Shown: piece after piece, positions 39,299 to 49,115 of the stretch
How the letters are laid out: every line of letters begins with the position of its first letter
Numbering within the stretch: the stretch's first letter is position 1
Assembly: GCA_018335695.1 (NCBI GenBank)
Contig: JAGXRV010000001.1
Coordinates: 1-62,177 of the forward strand
From: Clostridium sp.
GTDB taxonomy: Bacteria > Bacillota > Dethiobacteria > Dethiobacterales > Dethiobacteraceae
Length of the DNA stretch: 62,177 nt
Direction of reading: 5' to 3'
Made by a program: the position numbers and the translations under genes
Notes under the pieces: generated by a model
Databases searched by the model: none
Seen by the model: only the letters and a program-made list of their open reading frames with translations
Told to the model about the DNA's origin: nothing

Positions 39299-40207
39299 AT
39301 GAAAGAAAAGCGTTTAAAAAAGGAAAATTCCCTGGCTGCTGTGCGTTGGCAACCTGTTCACAGACAGTTGCCTTATGGTTTTTGGCAAATCATCACGATA
39401 ATGTATCTGATCCCCCCGTTACTGGACAGGCAAACCTTGTTTTCCGGAGATAATTTGCTTGCGCGGATGGGCATTTATGCTTTCTGGGTTCTGCCTCTTA
39501 TGCTGTTATGTTACTACCTTGGCAGACGGGGCGGGTTACTCGCGGTGCTTGGCGTGGCACCATTTTTCTTTTGGCATTTATGGCGGGCTATGCGTTTGCA
39601 TGCCGAATCTTCTGCCGTGCTGGCCGCCTATTTTTCCCTGTTTCTGCTTTTTGCCGTGGCCGTTGGCATGATGGCAGGCAAGCTAAAACGGCAGGCAGAC
39701 TCCTTCTGGAGGGATGCGGTTACTGATGAATTAAGCGGTTTGTTTAATCACCGCTTTTTTTACCATTGTTTAGAGAAGGAGGTTGACAGGGTTCGGCGTT
39801 ATCAGTTCCCCTTGGCGCTTGTGATTATCGACCTGGACAATTTCAAAATGTATAATGATAAATGGGGTCATCCACAGGGTGATAGGGCGCTTGCTTGCGC
39901 TGCCCGTATCCTGCAAGAAACAGTCCGTGCTTCCGACACGGTGGCGCGTTATGGCGGAGAGGAATTCGCGATTATTCTCCCCCAAACTACGTTAATTCAA
40001 GCAAAACAGTTGTGTGAACGAATTAGGGAGGCAATTGAAAACACGCCAATCCCCTTGCGGAAAGGTGAAAAAACCGAACCTTTGACTGCGTCTTTTGGAG
40101 TGGCAGCCTTTGAACAGGATATGACTGCCTTGCAGTTAGTGGAAGAGGCTGATCGGATTTTGTATTTTGCCAAAAAATCAGGCAAAAATTTAGTAACATG
40201 CAAGTAG
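39299..40207 (+). CDS. membrane-anchored diguanylate cyclase (GGDEF)
   Basis: Makes cyclic di-GMP from two GTP. The 302-residue protein has about four membrane helices in the first 130 residues (no recognisable periplasmic sensor) and a C-terminal GGDEF domain. The catalytic loop is YGGEEF (219-223), and the allosteric inhibitory RxxD is present five residues earlier (Arg210-Asp213). It should therefore be active and product-inhibited. DELSGLFNHRFF and LVIIDLDNFKMYNDKWGH are standard. ATG at 39299 is supported by AGAGG six bases upstream. Confidence 0.93.
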   Translation: MKEKRLKKENSLAAVRWQPVHRQLPYGFWQIITIMYLIPPLLDRQTLFSGDNLLARMGIYAFWVLPLMLLCYYLGRRGGLLAVLGVAPFFFWHLWRAMRLHAESSAVLAAYFSLFLLFAVAVGMMAGKLKRQADSFWRDAVTDELSGLFNHRFFYHCLEKEVDRVRRYQFPLALVIIDLDNFKMYNDKWGHPQGDRALACAARILQETVRASDTVARYGGEEFAIILPQTTLIQAKQLCERIREAIENTPIPLRKGEKTEPLTASFGVAAFEQDMTALQLVEEADRILYFAKKSGKNLVTCK

Positions 40208-40234
40208 CCGGATCTATCTATACTGATTCGGCTT

Positions 40235-40260
40235 TAAGGCGGCAGCAGCCTTACCTTTTT
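40235..40260. terminator. weak hairpin between convergent genes
   Basis: TAAGGC and GCCTTA pair around GGCAGCA, followed by CCTTTTT on the plus strand. It overlaps the stop codon of the minus-strand YtxJ gene and may terminate the GGDEF transcript. Confidence 0.35.
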
Positions 40261-40598
40261 GCTGTCGCTTCCTGCAAAGATTCCAGGGTGATGCTGCGGT
40301 GAGAGGTGTTCCATACGCACTGACCTTCCCGAATCAACAGTACCTGTGGTGTTTCATGGCGCACCCCGGTTTTTGCGGCCACAGCATCGGAAACATTGCG
40401 GGCGGTTTGTACGACAACGGCGCAGGCAAGAATTTCTTCCGGCGCATCGCTTGCCAAAAATTTATCGACCTCTCTGTGCGCTCGTGCGCTGATGGGACAG
40501 GTGGAACTGTGTTTAAAAACCAGAAGGGGCTTGTTTTTAGCAGCAGACAGAACCTGCTCCAGCGCGGCTATATCCTCAAGAAAGAATAGTTTTGACAT
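40251..40598 (-). CDS. YtxJ-type monothiol redox protein (bacillithiol system)
   Basis: Thioredoxin-fold protein of 115 residues with the FKHSSTCPIS active site (Cys34), the signature of YtxJ. YtxJ is a putative monothiol bacilliredoxin that removes bacillithiol from oxidised proteins. LLIREGQCVWNTSHRSIT near the end is the family's second block. Its presence hints that the organism makes bacillithiol, although no biosynthetic gene is in view. ATG at 40598 follows AGGAGGT with ideal spacing; the frame is open further but without a site. Confidence 0.85.
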   Translation of the reverse strand: MSKLFFLEDIAALEQVLSAAKNKPLLVFKHSSTCPISARAHREVDKFLASDAPEEILACAVVVQTARNVSDAVAAKTGVRHETPQVLLIREGQCVWNTSHRSITLESLQEATAKR

Positions 40599-40771
40599 TG
40601 GCTTACCTCCTGTTATTATGATATGAAACAGTTCGCCGTTTAAGTAAAGAATTCCTTTTTCTAACAGGGAGGTCGGCGGTCCGTCAGACTGCGCAAGCAA
40701 ATTCTCAGCGTGTTTTGCAAAAGAATAAAGAAATATCAAAATTATATTTAAGAAAAAGGGAGGATTTCTTC

Positions 40772-41437
40772 ATGCTGGTAAAAGACAAAATGACTAAACA
40801 AGTGATAACTATCGGGCCACAAACTACTGTGCCTGATGCGCTTGCCTTGATGGAGGAAAAAAAGATCCGCCGCTTGCCTGTGGTAGAGAAAGATCGTTTG
40901 GTGGGGATTGTGACACTGCTCGATTTAGTCCGCGCGTCACCTTCTCCTGCAACCAGTCTGAGTATTTGGGAGTTGAATTACCTTTTAACCAAACTGCCGG
41001 TAAAGGAGGTAATGGCGAAAAAGTTGTATACTGTGAAGCTTGATACTCCCATTGATGAAGCTGCCGCCCTGCTGCGCGAAAATCGCATCGGTGGCTTACC
41101 GGTGGTTGATAATGGCGCAGTCGTGGGTATAATTACTGAAACCGACATTTTTACCGCCTTTATGGAAATGCTTGGAGTCGGCGGCAGCGGACTGCGCCTG
41201 ACATTGGAATTGCCGGACAGGAGAGGCGCGTTGGCAGAAGCAGATGAATTGCTGCGGAATTATGGCGTTACTGTGATTAGTGTAGTTATGATGCCAAGGG
41301 ATGCTCATAAGAATTTGGTGCAAACTATCTGGCGTCTGCAAGGCTGTGACGATGTGGACGCGTTGCTCGATTTTTTGAGAGAGAAAAGCTATCGCGTGGC
41401 GCACGTCAGCGAAGTTAATGTTTGCACAGAAGTTTAA
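40772..41437 (+). CDS. AcuB-like CBS-CBS-ACT protein
   Basis: A 221-residue regulator with two CBS domains (residues 1-60 and 80-135; MTKQVITIGPQTTVPDALALM and KKLYTVKLDTPIDEAAALL) and a C-terminal ACT-like domain (LRLTLELPDRRGALAEADELLRNYG). CBS pairs bind adenosine nucleotides. The architecture equals AcuB of the Bacillus acetoin/acetate utilisation operon, whose neighbour AcuC is also represented here 6 kb away. ATG at 40772 follows GGGAGG. The gene is convergent with typA. Confidence 0.85.
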   Translation: MLVKDKMTKQVITIGPQTTVPDALALMEEKKIRRLPVVEKDRLVGIVTLLDLVRASPSPATSLSIWELNYLLTKLPVKEVMAKKLYTVKLDTPIDEAAALLRENRIGGLPVVDNGAVVGIITETDIFTAFMEMLGVGGSGLRLTLELPDRRGALAEADELLRNYGVTVISVVMMPRDAHKNLVQTIWRLQGCDDVDALLDFLREKSYRVAHVSEVNVCTEV

Positions 41438-41476
41438 GCAGCTAACCAGAAAATCGCCTCTCATTTTGGAAGATGG

Positions 41477-43300
41477 TTAGAGTGAGGGCGTATCCGCCGT
41501 TTTCTTGCTTGCGCGTTGTCGTTCATGTTTTTTCAAAAGTTTTTTGCGCAGACGGATACTTTTAGGTGTAACTTCAACTAATTCATCATCAGCGATAAAC
41601 TCAATGGCCTCCTCCAGGCTGAGTGTGCGCGGTTCTTTAAGTCTAATCGCATCTTCCGCCGTGGAAGAACGAATATTGGTCAGATGTTTTTTCTTGCAGA
41701 CATTGACCTCCAGGTCATCTTCACGGTTGTTTTGCCCCACTATCATTCCCTCATAAACTTTGGTGCCCGGGATGATAAAGAGCAGTCCCCGTTCTTCGGC
41801 GGCACTAAGACCATAGGTGGTCGCATCGCCGTCCTCCCAGGCTACCAATGCTCCTTGGAAACGGGAAGGAATATCTCCTTTGTAAGGCTGATAACCGGAA
41901 AAAGTATGATTCATTACTCCGTTGCCCCGGGTTTCAGTGAGAAATTCCGAGCGAAAACCTATCAGGCCGCGAGCCGGGATATAGAATTCAATGCGGAGTT
42001 GGCCTGGAGCGGTGGGAGCCATGTCCAACATTTCGGCTTTACGGCGGCTCAGCCGCTCCATTACGCCGCCCATATATTCCTCCGGCAAGTCTAGCACCAG
42101 ATGTTCCACAGGTTCATGTGTTTTGCCGTCAATTTTTTTTAAGATGACCACCGGTTTGCTGACTTGAAGCTCAAAGCCTTCGCGCCGCATGTTTTCAATC
42201 AGAATAGAAAGATGTAATTCACCCCTGCCGGATACTTTAAAGGAGTCGGGGCTGTCTGTTTCTTCTACTCGTAAGGAGACATTAGTATCAAGTTCGCGGA
42301 ACAGCCGTTCTCTAAGTTTGCGTGAAGTGACAAATTGACCTTCCCGCCCGGCAAAGGGGCTGTTGTTAACGAGAAAAGTCATGGCCAGAGTAGGTTCGTC
42401 TACAGATATGACCGGCAGTTGCTCAAGATGGTCGGGATGGGTGATTGTTTCGCCGATATTGACATTCTCCAGGCCGGAGAGTGCTACGATTTCGCCGATG
42501 CTTGCTTCGACGGTCTCGGTTTTTTTTAATCCTTCAAAGACAAAAACTTTATTCACTTTACCCCGCTCTATCGTACCGTCAACGTGAATGACAGCCACCG
42601 GATCGCCTGCGGAGAGTTTGCCTCGCAGCACACGACCGATGGCGTATTTCCCGACATAGTTATCGTAGGCCAAGTTAGCTACAAGCAGTTGGAATGGAGC
42701 CGCCGCCTCCCCTGTTGGGGCAGGCACATGATGGACAATCGCAGCAAAAAGCGGCTGCAGGGAGTCTGTCAACTGATCCGGTTCCGCTCCCGCCACGCCG
42801 TCCCTTGCCGACGTATAAATTATCGGAAAATCGAGTTGTTCATCACTTGCGCCCAAATCGACAAACAGATCAAAGACCATATCCACAACTTGCTCCGGTC
42901 GGGCATCACTGCGATCCACTTTATTTACCACCACAATGGGACAAAGACCAAGTTCAAGTGCTTTGCGCAGCACAAAGCGCGTCTGGGGCATAGGCCCCTC
43001 GAAAGCATCAACCACCAGCAGCACGCCGTCCACCATTGAGAGTGCTCGCTCTACTTCACCGCCGAAATCAGCATGTCCCGGAGTATCCACAATATTAATT
43101 TTTACACCGCTGTAAACAACAGCGGTGTTTTTGGCGAGGATAGTAATCCCTCTTTCACGCTCAAGATCGTTTGAGTCCATAACGCGCTCCATGACGCTCT
43201 CATTGCTGCGAAAGATTCCGCTCTGTTTAAGCATTCCGTCCACTAGGGTAGTTTTCCCGTGGTCTACGTGGGCAATAATTGCCAAGTTGCGAATGTTCAT
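41477..43300 (-). CDS. typA: ribosome-associated GTPase TypA/BipA
   Basis: Translational GTPase of 607 residues that assists 50S subunit assembly, especially under stress. G motifs are [25 protein letters not shown] and NKVDR. They are followed by EF-G-like domains II, III and V and the BipA-specific C-terminal domain ([30 protein letters not shown]). ATG at 43300 has GGGAGG eight bases upstream; the frame runs 11 codons further without a site. A sigma-A promoter precedes it. Confidence 0.96.
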   Translation of the reverse strand: MNIRNLAIIAHVDHGKTTLVDGMLKQSGIFRSNESVMERVMDSNDLERERGITILAKNTAVVYSGVKINIVDTPGHADFGGEVERALSMVDGVLLVVDAFEGPMPQTRFVLRKALELGLCPIVVVNKVDRSDARPEQVVDMVFDLFVDLGASDEQLDFPIIYTSARDGVAGAEPDQLTDSLQPLFAAIVHHVPAPTGEAAAPFQLLVANLAYDNYVGKYAIGRVLRGKLSAGDPVAVIHVDGTIERGKVNKVFVFEGLKKTETVEASIGEIVALSGLENVNIGETITHPDHLEQLPVISVDEPTLAMTFLVNNSPFAGREGQFVTSRKLRERLFRELDTNVSLRVEETDSPDSFKVSGRGELHLSILIENMRREGFELQVSKPVVILKKIDGKTHEPVEHLVLDLPEEYMGGVMERLSRRKAEMLDMAPTAPGQLRIEFYIPARGLIGFRSEFLTETRGNGVMNHTFSGYQPYKGDIPSRFQGALVAWEDGDATTYGLSAAEERGLLFIIPGTKVYEGMIVGQNNREDDLEVNVCKKKHLTNIRSSTAEDAIRLKEPRTLSLEEAIEFIADDELVEVTPKSIRLRKKLLKKHERQRASKKTADTPSL

Positions 43301-43332
43301 CTTTTTTGACCTCCCAAGCTTGCATCTCTCCA

Positions 43333-43361
43333 AGTATAGCAGTATCCGCTAGGCGTTACAA
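43333..43361 (-). promoter_or_regulatory. sigma-A promoter of typA
   Basis: On the minus strand TTGTAA (43361-43356), 17 bp, TATACT (43338-43333), with the start codon 33 bp further. Confidence 0.65.
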
Positions 43362-43474
43362 GGCGATTCTTTGTTAAATTTGTGAAATCAGCTTGGTTTT
43401 TCACTCTACTGCAGGATTAGCTCGGCATTTTGGGGAAATAGAGTGAGTGTGCCGGCAAGCTATGGAGGTAACAG

Positions 43475-45403
43475 ATGGCAGTATTATCAGTAAGTCAAAT
43501 TTCTAAATCGTATGGTGCAGCCACTGTCTTGCAGCAAATTGATTTTCAGTTGTATCGGGCTGAACGGGTAGGGTTGGTTGGTCCAAACGGCGCCGGCAAG
43601 ACGACGCTGCTGAAAATAATCGCCGGGCAGGAGATGGCTGATACCGGGACAGTAGCCTTAGCCCGCGACGTAACCATTGGTTATTTGGAACAGGGAACGG
43701 CAAAGGCGGCGGCGGGAACCATGGAAGAAGAATTGCGTCGTGCATTTGCCCCACTGGATGAGCTTGCCGTCCGTATGAGTCTGCTGGAAAAAAATATGGC
43801 TTCGGCAAAGCTTGCTGCCGATTCACAGGCACTTGAAGCGGTATTAAACGACTACGGAAAGCTGCGGCACCGCTTCGAGGAAGCAGGAGGATATAGTGCC
43901 GAATCCAGGTTGCGCTCTGTGGTTTCAGGTCTGGGCTTTTCCGCGAGCGACCTAAAACGCGCTATGGAGACATTTTCCGGCGGTGAAAAAACACGTCTGC
44001 GCTTAGCTCGCATCTTGTTGGAGGAGCCGGGGCTCTTGTTGCTGGATGAACCAACAAACCATCTTGATTTGGCTGCCGTGGAGTGGCTGGAAAGATATTT
44101 AAGCGAGTGGCGTGGTTGTGTATTGATTGTTTCCCATGATCGCTATTTTTTGGACAGGGTGGCAGGACGGATTCTGTCTTTGGAGCGACAGCAGCTCAAG
44201 AGCTATCGCGGCAATTATTCGGCATACACAGCACAGCGTGAACTTGCGGCGGTAACAGAAGAAAAAGCATATCGTAAGCAGCAGGATTACATCTCTAAAG
44301 AAGAGACGTTTGTCCGCACTCAGGGCACCGGGGAACGAGAAAAAAAGCAGGCAAAAAGCAGGCAAAAGAAATTGGAGAAGCTGACAAAACTTGACAGTCC
44401 GCAGCAGGCAAGAGCTATGGCTCTGGATTTTCATTTCTCTGGGCGTAGCGGCGAGATAGCTGTACGTTTATCAAATGTTGCTAAAGAATTCGGAGCCAGA
44501 ACAGTATTTCGGGATGTAAATGTGGAAATTCGCTGGGGCAAACGGGTGGCGCTCCTTGGAGCGAACGGCTCAGGAAAGTCAACATTGCTTAAATTAATTG
44601 CCGGTGAATTGACAGCAGATAACGGCACCGTCTGGCTTGGCCCCAGTGTCCGTTTAGTCTATTTCGACCAGCATCAGCAGGCGGTTTCAGCGGATAAAAC
44701 GCCGCTTGCTGAGATTATGGATGCTTCCGGCATGACTCTTGGCGCCGCCAGAACTTACCTGGGCCGCTTTCTTTTCAGTGGTGAAGATGTATTCAAGTGT
44801 AACGCTGATTTAAGCGGCGGTGAACGGAGCCGTTTGGCGCTGGCTAAGTTGAGCCTCGACGCAGGAAATTTTCTTGTGTTGGACGAACCGACGAATCATC
44901 TGGATATCAGCGGCGTGGAAGAATTAGAAAGTGCGCTGGACGCTTTTTGTGGAACGCTTTTGGTGGTTTCACACGATCGCTATTTCATTAGTCGCACGAC
45001 TGACAGCGTGTTGGAAGTGAAGGATGGTAGTGTAAGCTTTTATCAAATGCCTTATGCAGACTATCTGCTGGAGCGGGAGAGGCGGGAGAAAGCTTCTGTT
45101 TCGTCCGAAAAAGCGGATCTGCGTGAACGCCAGGAGACAGAAAAACAAAGACGCGAAGATTTATTGGCAAAGCGACGGGAATTGCGTAAAATGGAACTGC
45201 GCATTCGTGAGACGGAAGAAGAAATTGGCAGACTTGAACATCGTCTTGCGCTCCTGGAAGCAGAGTTGTCGGAACCGGATGTCTTTAACGATTATCGCCT
45301 GGCGGCTGAAAAAGGGGAGGAAATGGAGAGAGTTAAAGAAGGGCTTGAAAAACTGTATAGCTTGTGGGAAGAATTGACTTGTCATCTGGAAGAAGGATTG
45401 TAA
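43475..45403 (+). CDS. ABC-F family ATP-binding protein
   Basis: Soluble protein of 642 residues with two ABC ATPase domains and no membrane part. Walker A sites are GPNGAGKTT and GANGSGKST. The two signature/Walker B blocks are FSGGEKTRLRLARILLEEP...LLLLDEPTNHLDL and LSGGERSRLALAKL...FLVLDEPTNHLDI. The basic linker between the domains and the C-terminal coiled coil (about 540-640) place it among Uup/YdiF-like factors that act on the ribosomal E site. Resistance or a specific translation role cannot be told from sequence. ATG is preceded by TGGAGG. Confidence 0.93.
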   Translation: MAVLSVSQISKSYGAATVLQQIDFQLYRAERVGLVGPNGAGKTTLLKIIAGQEMADTGTVALARDVTIGYLEQGTAKAAAGTMEEELRRAFAPLDELAVRMSLLEKNMASAKLAADSQALEAVLNDYGKLRHRFEEAGGYSAESRLRSVVSGLGFSASDLKRAMETFSGGEKTRLRLARILLEEPGLLLLDEPTNHLDLAAVEWLERYLSEWRGCVLIVSHDRYFLDRVAGRILSLERQQLKSYRGNYSAYTAQRELAAVTEEKAYRKQQDYISKEETFVRTQGTGEREKKQAKSRQKKLEKLTKLDSPQQARAMALDFHFSGRSGEIAVRLSNVAKEFGARTVFRDVNVEIRWGKRVALLGANGSGKSTLLKLIAGELTADNGTVWLGPSVRLVYFDQHQQAVSADKTPLAEIMDASGMTLGAARTYLGRFLFSGEDVFKCNADLSGGERSRLALAKLSLDAGNFLVLDEPTNHLDISGVEELESALDAFCGTLLVVSHDRYFISRTTDSVLEVKDGSVSFYQMPYADYLLERERREKASVSSEKADLRERQETEKQRREDLLAKRRELRKMELRIRETEEEIGRLEHRLALLEAELSEPDVFNDYRLAAEKGEEMERVKEGLEKLYSLWEELTCHLEEGL

Positions 45404-45444
45404 TCTGAAATTGTAATATAAATATTAAAAAGGATGTGAAGTTT

Positions 45445-46014
45445 GTGGCGGAAGTTTTATTAATCTCCGGCAGTCCCAGGCAAGAAGGAAATACAGTTTT
45501 GGTGATGGAAAAATGCGCCGGCAAAATCAGAGACCTGGGTTTGACTGCTGAGATCGTCTCTTTAGCCGGAAAAAAGATTGATGCCTGTATCGCCTGCAGA
45601 AAGTGTGTCGGCAAGGGAGTCTGCGTGCTGGATGATGAATTGAATTCAATTGCGGAAAAAGTTAGGAAAGCAGACGGTTTTCTCGTCGGCGCGCCTGTCT
45701 ACTTTGGTACTGCCCGCGGCGATGTGATGAACCTGCTGCAGCGGATTGGGATGCTCTCCTATAATGGTGATAAGTTTCTCTCCTGGAAAGTTGGCGGACC
45801 TATCGCTATCAACCGCCGCGGCGGAGCAACAGCCACCATCCAGGAGATGCTGATGTTCTTTTTTATTAATGAAATGATCGTGCCCGGTTCCACCTACTGG
45901 AATATACTCTTTGGCAAAGCTCCGGGAGAAGCTCTTGAGGATGAAGAAGGAGTCCGCACCGCAGAACGTTTTGCTGAAAACGTGGCAAAGTTAATCCTAA
46001 AGATTCAAAAATAA
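45445..46014 (+). CDS. NADPH-dependent FMN reductase-like iron-sulfur flavoprotein
   Basis: Flavodoxin-fold protein of 189 residues with the FMN phosphate loop LISGSPRQEGNT at the N-terminus and VGAPVYFGTARGDVMN later. Between them, CIACRKCVGKGVC provides the closely spaced cysteines of archaeal/clostridial iron-sulfur flavoproteins, which bind a [4Fe-4S] cluster. The likely role is two-electron transfer or detoxification in anaerobic metabolism. GTG at 45445 with AAGGA ten bases upstream is preferred to GTG 45436, which abuts the site. Confidence 0.85.
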   Translation: MAEVLLISGSPRQEGNTVLVMEKCAGKIRDLGLTAEIVSLAGKKIDACIACRKCVGKGVCVLDDELNSIAEKVRKADGFLVGAPVYFGTARGDVMNLLQRIGMLSYNGDKFLSWKVGGPIAINRRGGATATIQEMLMFFFINEMIVPGSTYWNILFGKAPGEALEDEEGVRTAERFAENVAKLILKIQK

Positions 46015-46018
46015 ATAC

Positions 46019-46046
46019 TTGTTTTTTTTAGACAAAATTATATAAA
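46019..46046 (+). promoter_or_regulatory. sigma-A-like promoter for transketolase
   Basis: TTGTTT at 46019-46024 and TATAAA at 46041-46046 with a 16-bp spacer, 44 bp before the TTG start. Confidence 0.45.
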
Positions 46047-46090
46047 ATATGAGCGAGAAAGGTTTTCTAATTTTTCCGGGAGGGATAATT

Positions 46091-48079
46091 TTGTCAAAAG
46101 TTCAGGAAATGGCCATTAATACAATCCGCTTTTTAGCAGTGGATGCGGTGGAGGCTGCAAACTCAGGACATCCCGGTTTGCCTATGGGCGGCGCGCCAAT
46201 GGCCTATACCCTTTGGACACAATTCATGCAGCATTGCAGCAGCGACCCGGCGTGGCCAAATCGAGACCGCTTCGTATTGTCTGCCGGACATGGTTCTATG
46301 CTTTTGTATGCGCTGCTTCATTTATGCGGTTATGATCTGCCTCTGGATGAACTAAAAAACTTTCGCCAGTGGGGAAGCAAAACGCCGGGACACCCGGAGC
46401 ACGGTCATACAGTGGGGGTGGAGACTACCACAGGTCCGCTTGGACAGGGTTTTGCCAATGCCGTGGGGATGGCTATTGCAGAAGAGCGGTTAGCGGCAGA
46501 ATTTAATCAGCCTGATTTCCCGCTGATTGATCACTTCACCTACATCTATGCCGGTGACGGCTGCATGATGGAAGGTATTACGGCCGAAGCGGCATCTTTG
46601 GCCGGACATCTCAAATTGGGCAGGCTGATTTGTCTCTATGATGACAATCAAATCACTATTGACGGCAGAACTGAATTGGCTTTTACGGAAGATGTGGGCA
46701 AGCGGTTTGCAGCATATGGCTGGCAAGTTCTAAGGGTTGCCGATGGTACTGCTACAGAAGAAATTGCCGCGGCTATCACTGCGGCAAAGGCTGATAAGAC
46801 GCGACCGTCACTAATTCTGGTGCGGACTGCTATCGGTTTTGGCAGCCCCAACAAACAAGATAGTGCAGAGGCTCACGGCGCTCCGCTCGGCGCGGCTGAA
46901 GTGCGCATGACAAAGGCAAATCTAGCTTGGCCGCAAGAGCAGACTTTTTATGTGCCGGATGAAGTGCGGGCACATTTTGCTGAGTTACAAACAAGGCAAA
47001 CAGCGTCTAAGAAAGAGTGGGACAGGCTGTTTGCAACCTACCGTGATAAATATCCGGCTGACGCGGCACGCTGGGATGCTTGGCATAGCCGGAATTTGCC
47101 GGTTGCTCTGCGTGAGGATAAGGCATTATGGTCTTTTGATAAGCCTATGGCAACCCGTGCAGCTTCAGGTCAGGTGATGCAGGTTTTGGCTAAATACCTG
47201 CCGAATCTGCTGGGCGGTTCTGCCGACCTAAACGCATCCACTAAAACTTATCTTTCAGGTCTGGGTGATTTTCAGGCGGAGAACCGCAAAGGAAACAATA
47301 TCTTTTTTGGCGTGCGCGAGCACTGTATGGCAGCAGTCTTATCAGGGCTGGCGCTCTATGGCGCTCTTCGGCCTTATGGAGCCACTTTTTTAGCCTTTTT
47401 TGACTACATGAAGCCGTCGGTGCGCCTGGCTGCTTTGATGCGCCAGCCTGTAGTATACGTTTTTACCCATGACAGTATCGGAGTAGGGGAGGATGGTCCG
47501 ACTCACCAACCGATTGAACAACTTGCCAATATGCGCTCTATACCTAATCTTCATGTCCTTCGCCCTGCTGACGGACGAGAGACGGCGGTTGCCTGGCTTT
47601 ATGCGCTTAGCCGCAGTGACGGTCCAACCGCCTTAGTGCTAACACGACAAAACGTTGCGCAACTGCACACAACCGGTATTAAAGCGCTAAAAGGCGGCTA
47701 TATTTTGGAGCGAGAAGCAAGCGAGGCGCCTGAGTTAATTATTATGGCCAGCGGTTCTGAGGTGGAGTTGGCGCTGCAAGCAAAGAAAGTGTTGCAGGCA
47801 GAAGGGGTAGAAGTCAGAGTCGTCAGTATGATGAGCTGGGAGCTTTTTATGGCACAGCCCGCAGCCTACCGTGAGGAAGTCTTGCCGGCAGTCATAAAAA
47901 AACGTCTGGCGGTGGAAGCTGCTCACTCTATGGGGTGGGAGCGTTTTACCGGCAGTGATGGTGCCACGATTTCCATTGATCACTTTGGTGCTTCGGCTCC
48001 CGGAGAAGTATTGATGGAGAAGTTTGGCTTTACAGTGGAGAATGTGGCGGCACGTGCTCGGCAACTGCTTGGTCGCTGA
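46091..48079 (+). CDS. tkt: transketolase
   Basis: Thiamine-diphosphate enzyme of the pentose phosphate pathway; 662 residues, full length. The TPP/Mg site is [21 protein letters not shown]...YDDNQ. Substrate histidines lie in [18 protein letters not shown] and [19 protein letters not shown] at 46091 is the start because GGAGG sits seven bases upstream; the open frame before it lacks a site. No transaldolase gene is adjacent. The 48080-48147 gap holds a GCGTC-TTTTTTAT-like fragment related to the terminators at 49 and 60 kb. Confidence 0.96.
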   Translation: MSKVQEMAINTIRFLAVDAVEAANSGHPGLPMGGAPMAYTLWTQFMQHCSSDPAWPNRDRFVLSAGHGSMLLYALLHLCGYDLPLDELKNFRQWGSKTPGHPEHGHTVGVETTTGPLGQGFANAVGMAIAEERLAAEFNQPDFPLIDHFTYIYAGDGCMMEGITAEAASLAGHLKLGRLICLYDDNQITIDGRTELAFTEDVGKRFAAYGWQVLRVADGTATEEIAAAITAAKADKTRPSLILVRTAIGFGSPNKQDSAEAHGAPLGAAEVRMTKANLAWPQEQTFYVPDEVRAHFAELQTRQTASKKEWDRLFATYRDKYPADAARWDAWHSRNLPVALREDKALWSFDKPMATRAASGQVMQVLAKYLPNLLGGSADLNASTKTYLSGLGDFQAENRKGNNIFFGVREHCMAAVLSGLALYGALRPYGATFLAFFDYMKPSVRLAALMRQPVVYVFTHDSIGVGEDGPTHQPIEQLANMRSIPNLHVLRPADGRETAVAWLYALSRSDGPTALVLTRQNVAQLHTTGIKALKGGYILEREASEAPELIIMASGSEVELALQAKKVLQAEGVEVRVVSMMSWELFMAQPAAYREEVLPAVIKKRLAVEAAHSMGWERFTGSDGATISIDHFGASAPGEVLMEKFGFTVENVAARARQLLGR

Positions 48080-48147
48080 GTCTGACAGAAAAAAAGCGTC
48101 TTTTTTATATGACGCAAGGGTAAGATAGATGGTGAGGAGGTTTTGAA

Positions 48148-48363
48148 GTGCCGACGTATGAATATACTTGTAAACAGTGTGCTAACCGATTTGAAGTAAT
48201 GTTGCCCAGTGAGAAGAAAGCAGCTGTCTGCTGTCCCCAATGTAATTCCAATGATTTGCAGGAAGTTTATTCTGTGAATGTGAGTAAAGCAGGCAAAAGC
48301 ACTAAAAGCGAATCTTGTGCCCAGAGCGATTCATGCCCATCAAAACGTTTCGGCTTTGGCTGA
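48148..48363 (+). CDS. FmdB-type zinc-ribbon protein
   Basis: Short protein of 71 residues. The first 42 form the FmdB/CxxC_CxxC ribbon (MPTYEYTCKQCANRFEV...CCPQCNSN). The tail contains two more cysteines (ESCAQSDSCPS) and ends KRFGFG. Family members are putative regulatory or nucleic-acid-binding proteins without a fixed role. GTG at 48148 follows GAGGAGG. It lies alone between transketolase and the toxin-antitoxin pair. Confidence 0.82.
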   Translation: MPTYEYTCKQCANRFEVMLPSEKKAAVCCPQCNSNDLQEVYSVNVSKAGKSTKSESCAQSDSCPSKRFGFG

Positions 48364-48431
48364 GGCTAAGCCTGCCAAAACCTGGTCAGGTTTTGATGTC
48401 GGATTGTTTGTGCTGCGATTAAACACTACTC

Positions 48432-48468
48432 AAAGATGTCTCAAAGCAATATTTGAGGCATCTTTCAC
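48432..48468 (+). terminator. hairpin terminator after the FmdB-type gene
   Basis: AAAGATGTCTCAAA and TTTGAGGCATCTTT pair with one mismatch around a six-base loop. A second perfect 9-bp hairpin (CAAAACCTG/CAGGTTTTG) lies just upstream at 48376-48395. Confidence 0.55.
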
Positions 48469-48469
48469 T

Positions 48470-48497
48470 TTGTATTTGATTATAAACATGTTATAAT
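48470..48497 (+). promoter_or_regulatory. toxin-antitoxin promoter with overlapping operator palindrome
   Basis: TTGTAT (48470-48475), 16 bp, TATAAT (48492-48497). A perfect inverted repeat ATTATAA-N5-TTATAAT spans 48479-48497 and covers the -10, as expected for an operator bound by the autoregulating antitoxin complex. Confidence 0.6.
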
Positions 48498-48529
48498 ATA
48501 GTCAGAATATTGATAGTGAGGTGTTAGCG

Positions 48530-48808
48530 ATGAAGATTAAGCCATCAACAGCAATACGGCAAGATTATAATGGTTTCTCAAAACTTTGTCATGAAATTGA
48601 TGAACCGATTATTCTTACCCGCAATGGTGAAGCCGACCTGGTTGTTATGAGTTATGAGTCATATCGCCGCATGAATGCCCGCTTTCAATTGCAATCTAAA
48701 CTTATGGTTGCAGAAAAACAAATCTCTGAAGGTGCCGAGCTTCTAGAACATGATGAAGTTATTACAAGGCTTAGGAGAAAGATTAATGCGGTCAAAAAGC
48801 AAAATTAA
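48530..48808 (+). CDS. Phd/YefM-family antitoxin
   Basis: A 92-residue antitoxin. The N-terminal dimer/DNA-binding fold shows the Phd/YefM pattern (TAIRQDYNGFSKLCHEIDEPIILTRNGEADLVVMSYESYRRM). The C-terminal helical part (KLMVAEKQISEGAELLEHDEVITRL) should wrap the toxin. ATG at 48530 has GAGGTG six bases upstream. The toxin gene starts 23 bases before its stop, so the pair is translationally coupled. Confidence 0.88.
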   Translation: MKIKPSTAIRQDYNGFSKLCHEIDEPIILTRNGEADLVVMSYESYRRMNARFQLQSKLMVAEKQISEGAELLEHDEVITRLRRKINAVKKQN

Positions 48809-49115
48809 GTATTCCCCGGCGGCTGTTGACGATATGGATGAAATCTTTTCATACATTTCTCAGGATAATTTTGGTGCAGCCGAGTTTATTTTGGATAAGT
48901 TAGACAGAGAAATTAGAAAGCTTGAAAGCTTTCCTAATCTGGGCTCGGTTTTGCCTGAAGATGAATATTCAATTATTCAAGCAGGCTACCGTTTAATTGT
49001 AATTAAACCATATTTAGTTTTCTATCGCATAGTTAATGACCTTATCATTATACACAGAATACTACATGGCCGCCGGGATTACCTCCGTGAGTTATTTAAT
49101 CCGGGGGACAGGTGA
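48786..49115 (+). CDS. RelE/ParE-superfamily toxin
   Basis: A 109-residue toxin with the ParE-like pattern: KIKYSPAAVDDMDEIFSYI, then LESFPNLGSVLPE and YRLIVIKPYLVFYRIVNDLIIIHRILHGRRDY. ParE members poison gyrase and RelE members cleave mRNA; the sequence does not decide, though the form is nearer ParE. ATG at 48786 follows AGGAGA. The last residues (PGDR) and the stop are encoded by the repeat that begins at 49104, so the original C-terminus may have been altered. Confidence 0.85.
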   Translation: MRSKSKIKYSPAAVDDMDEIFSYISQDNFGAAEFILDKLDREIRKLESFPNLGSVLPEDEYSIIQAGYRLIVIKPYLVFYRIVNDLIIIHRILHGRRDYLRELFNPGDR

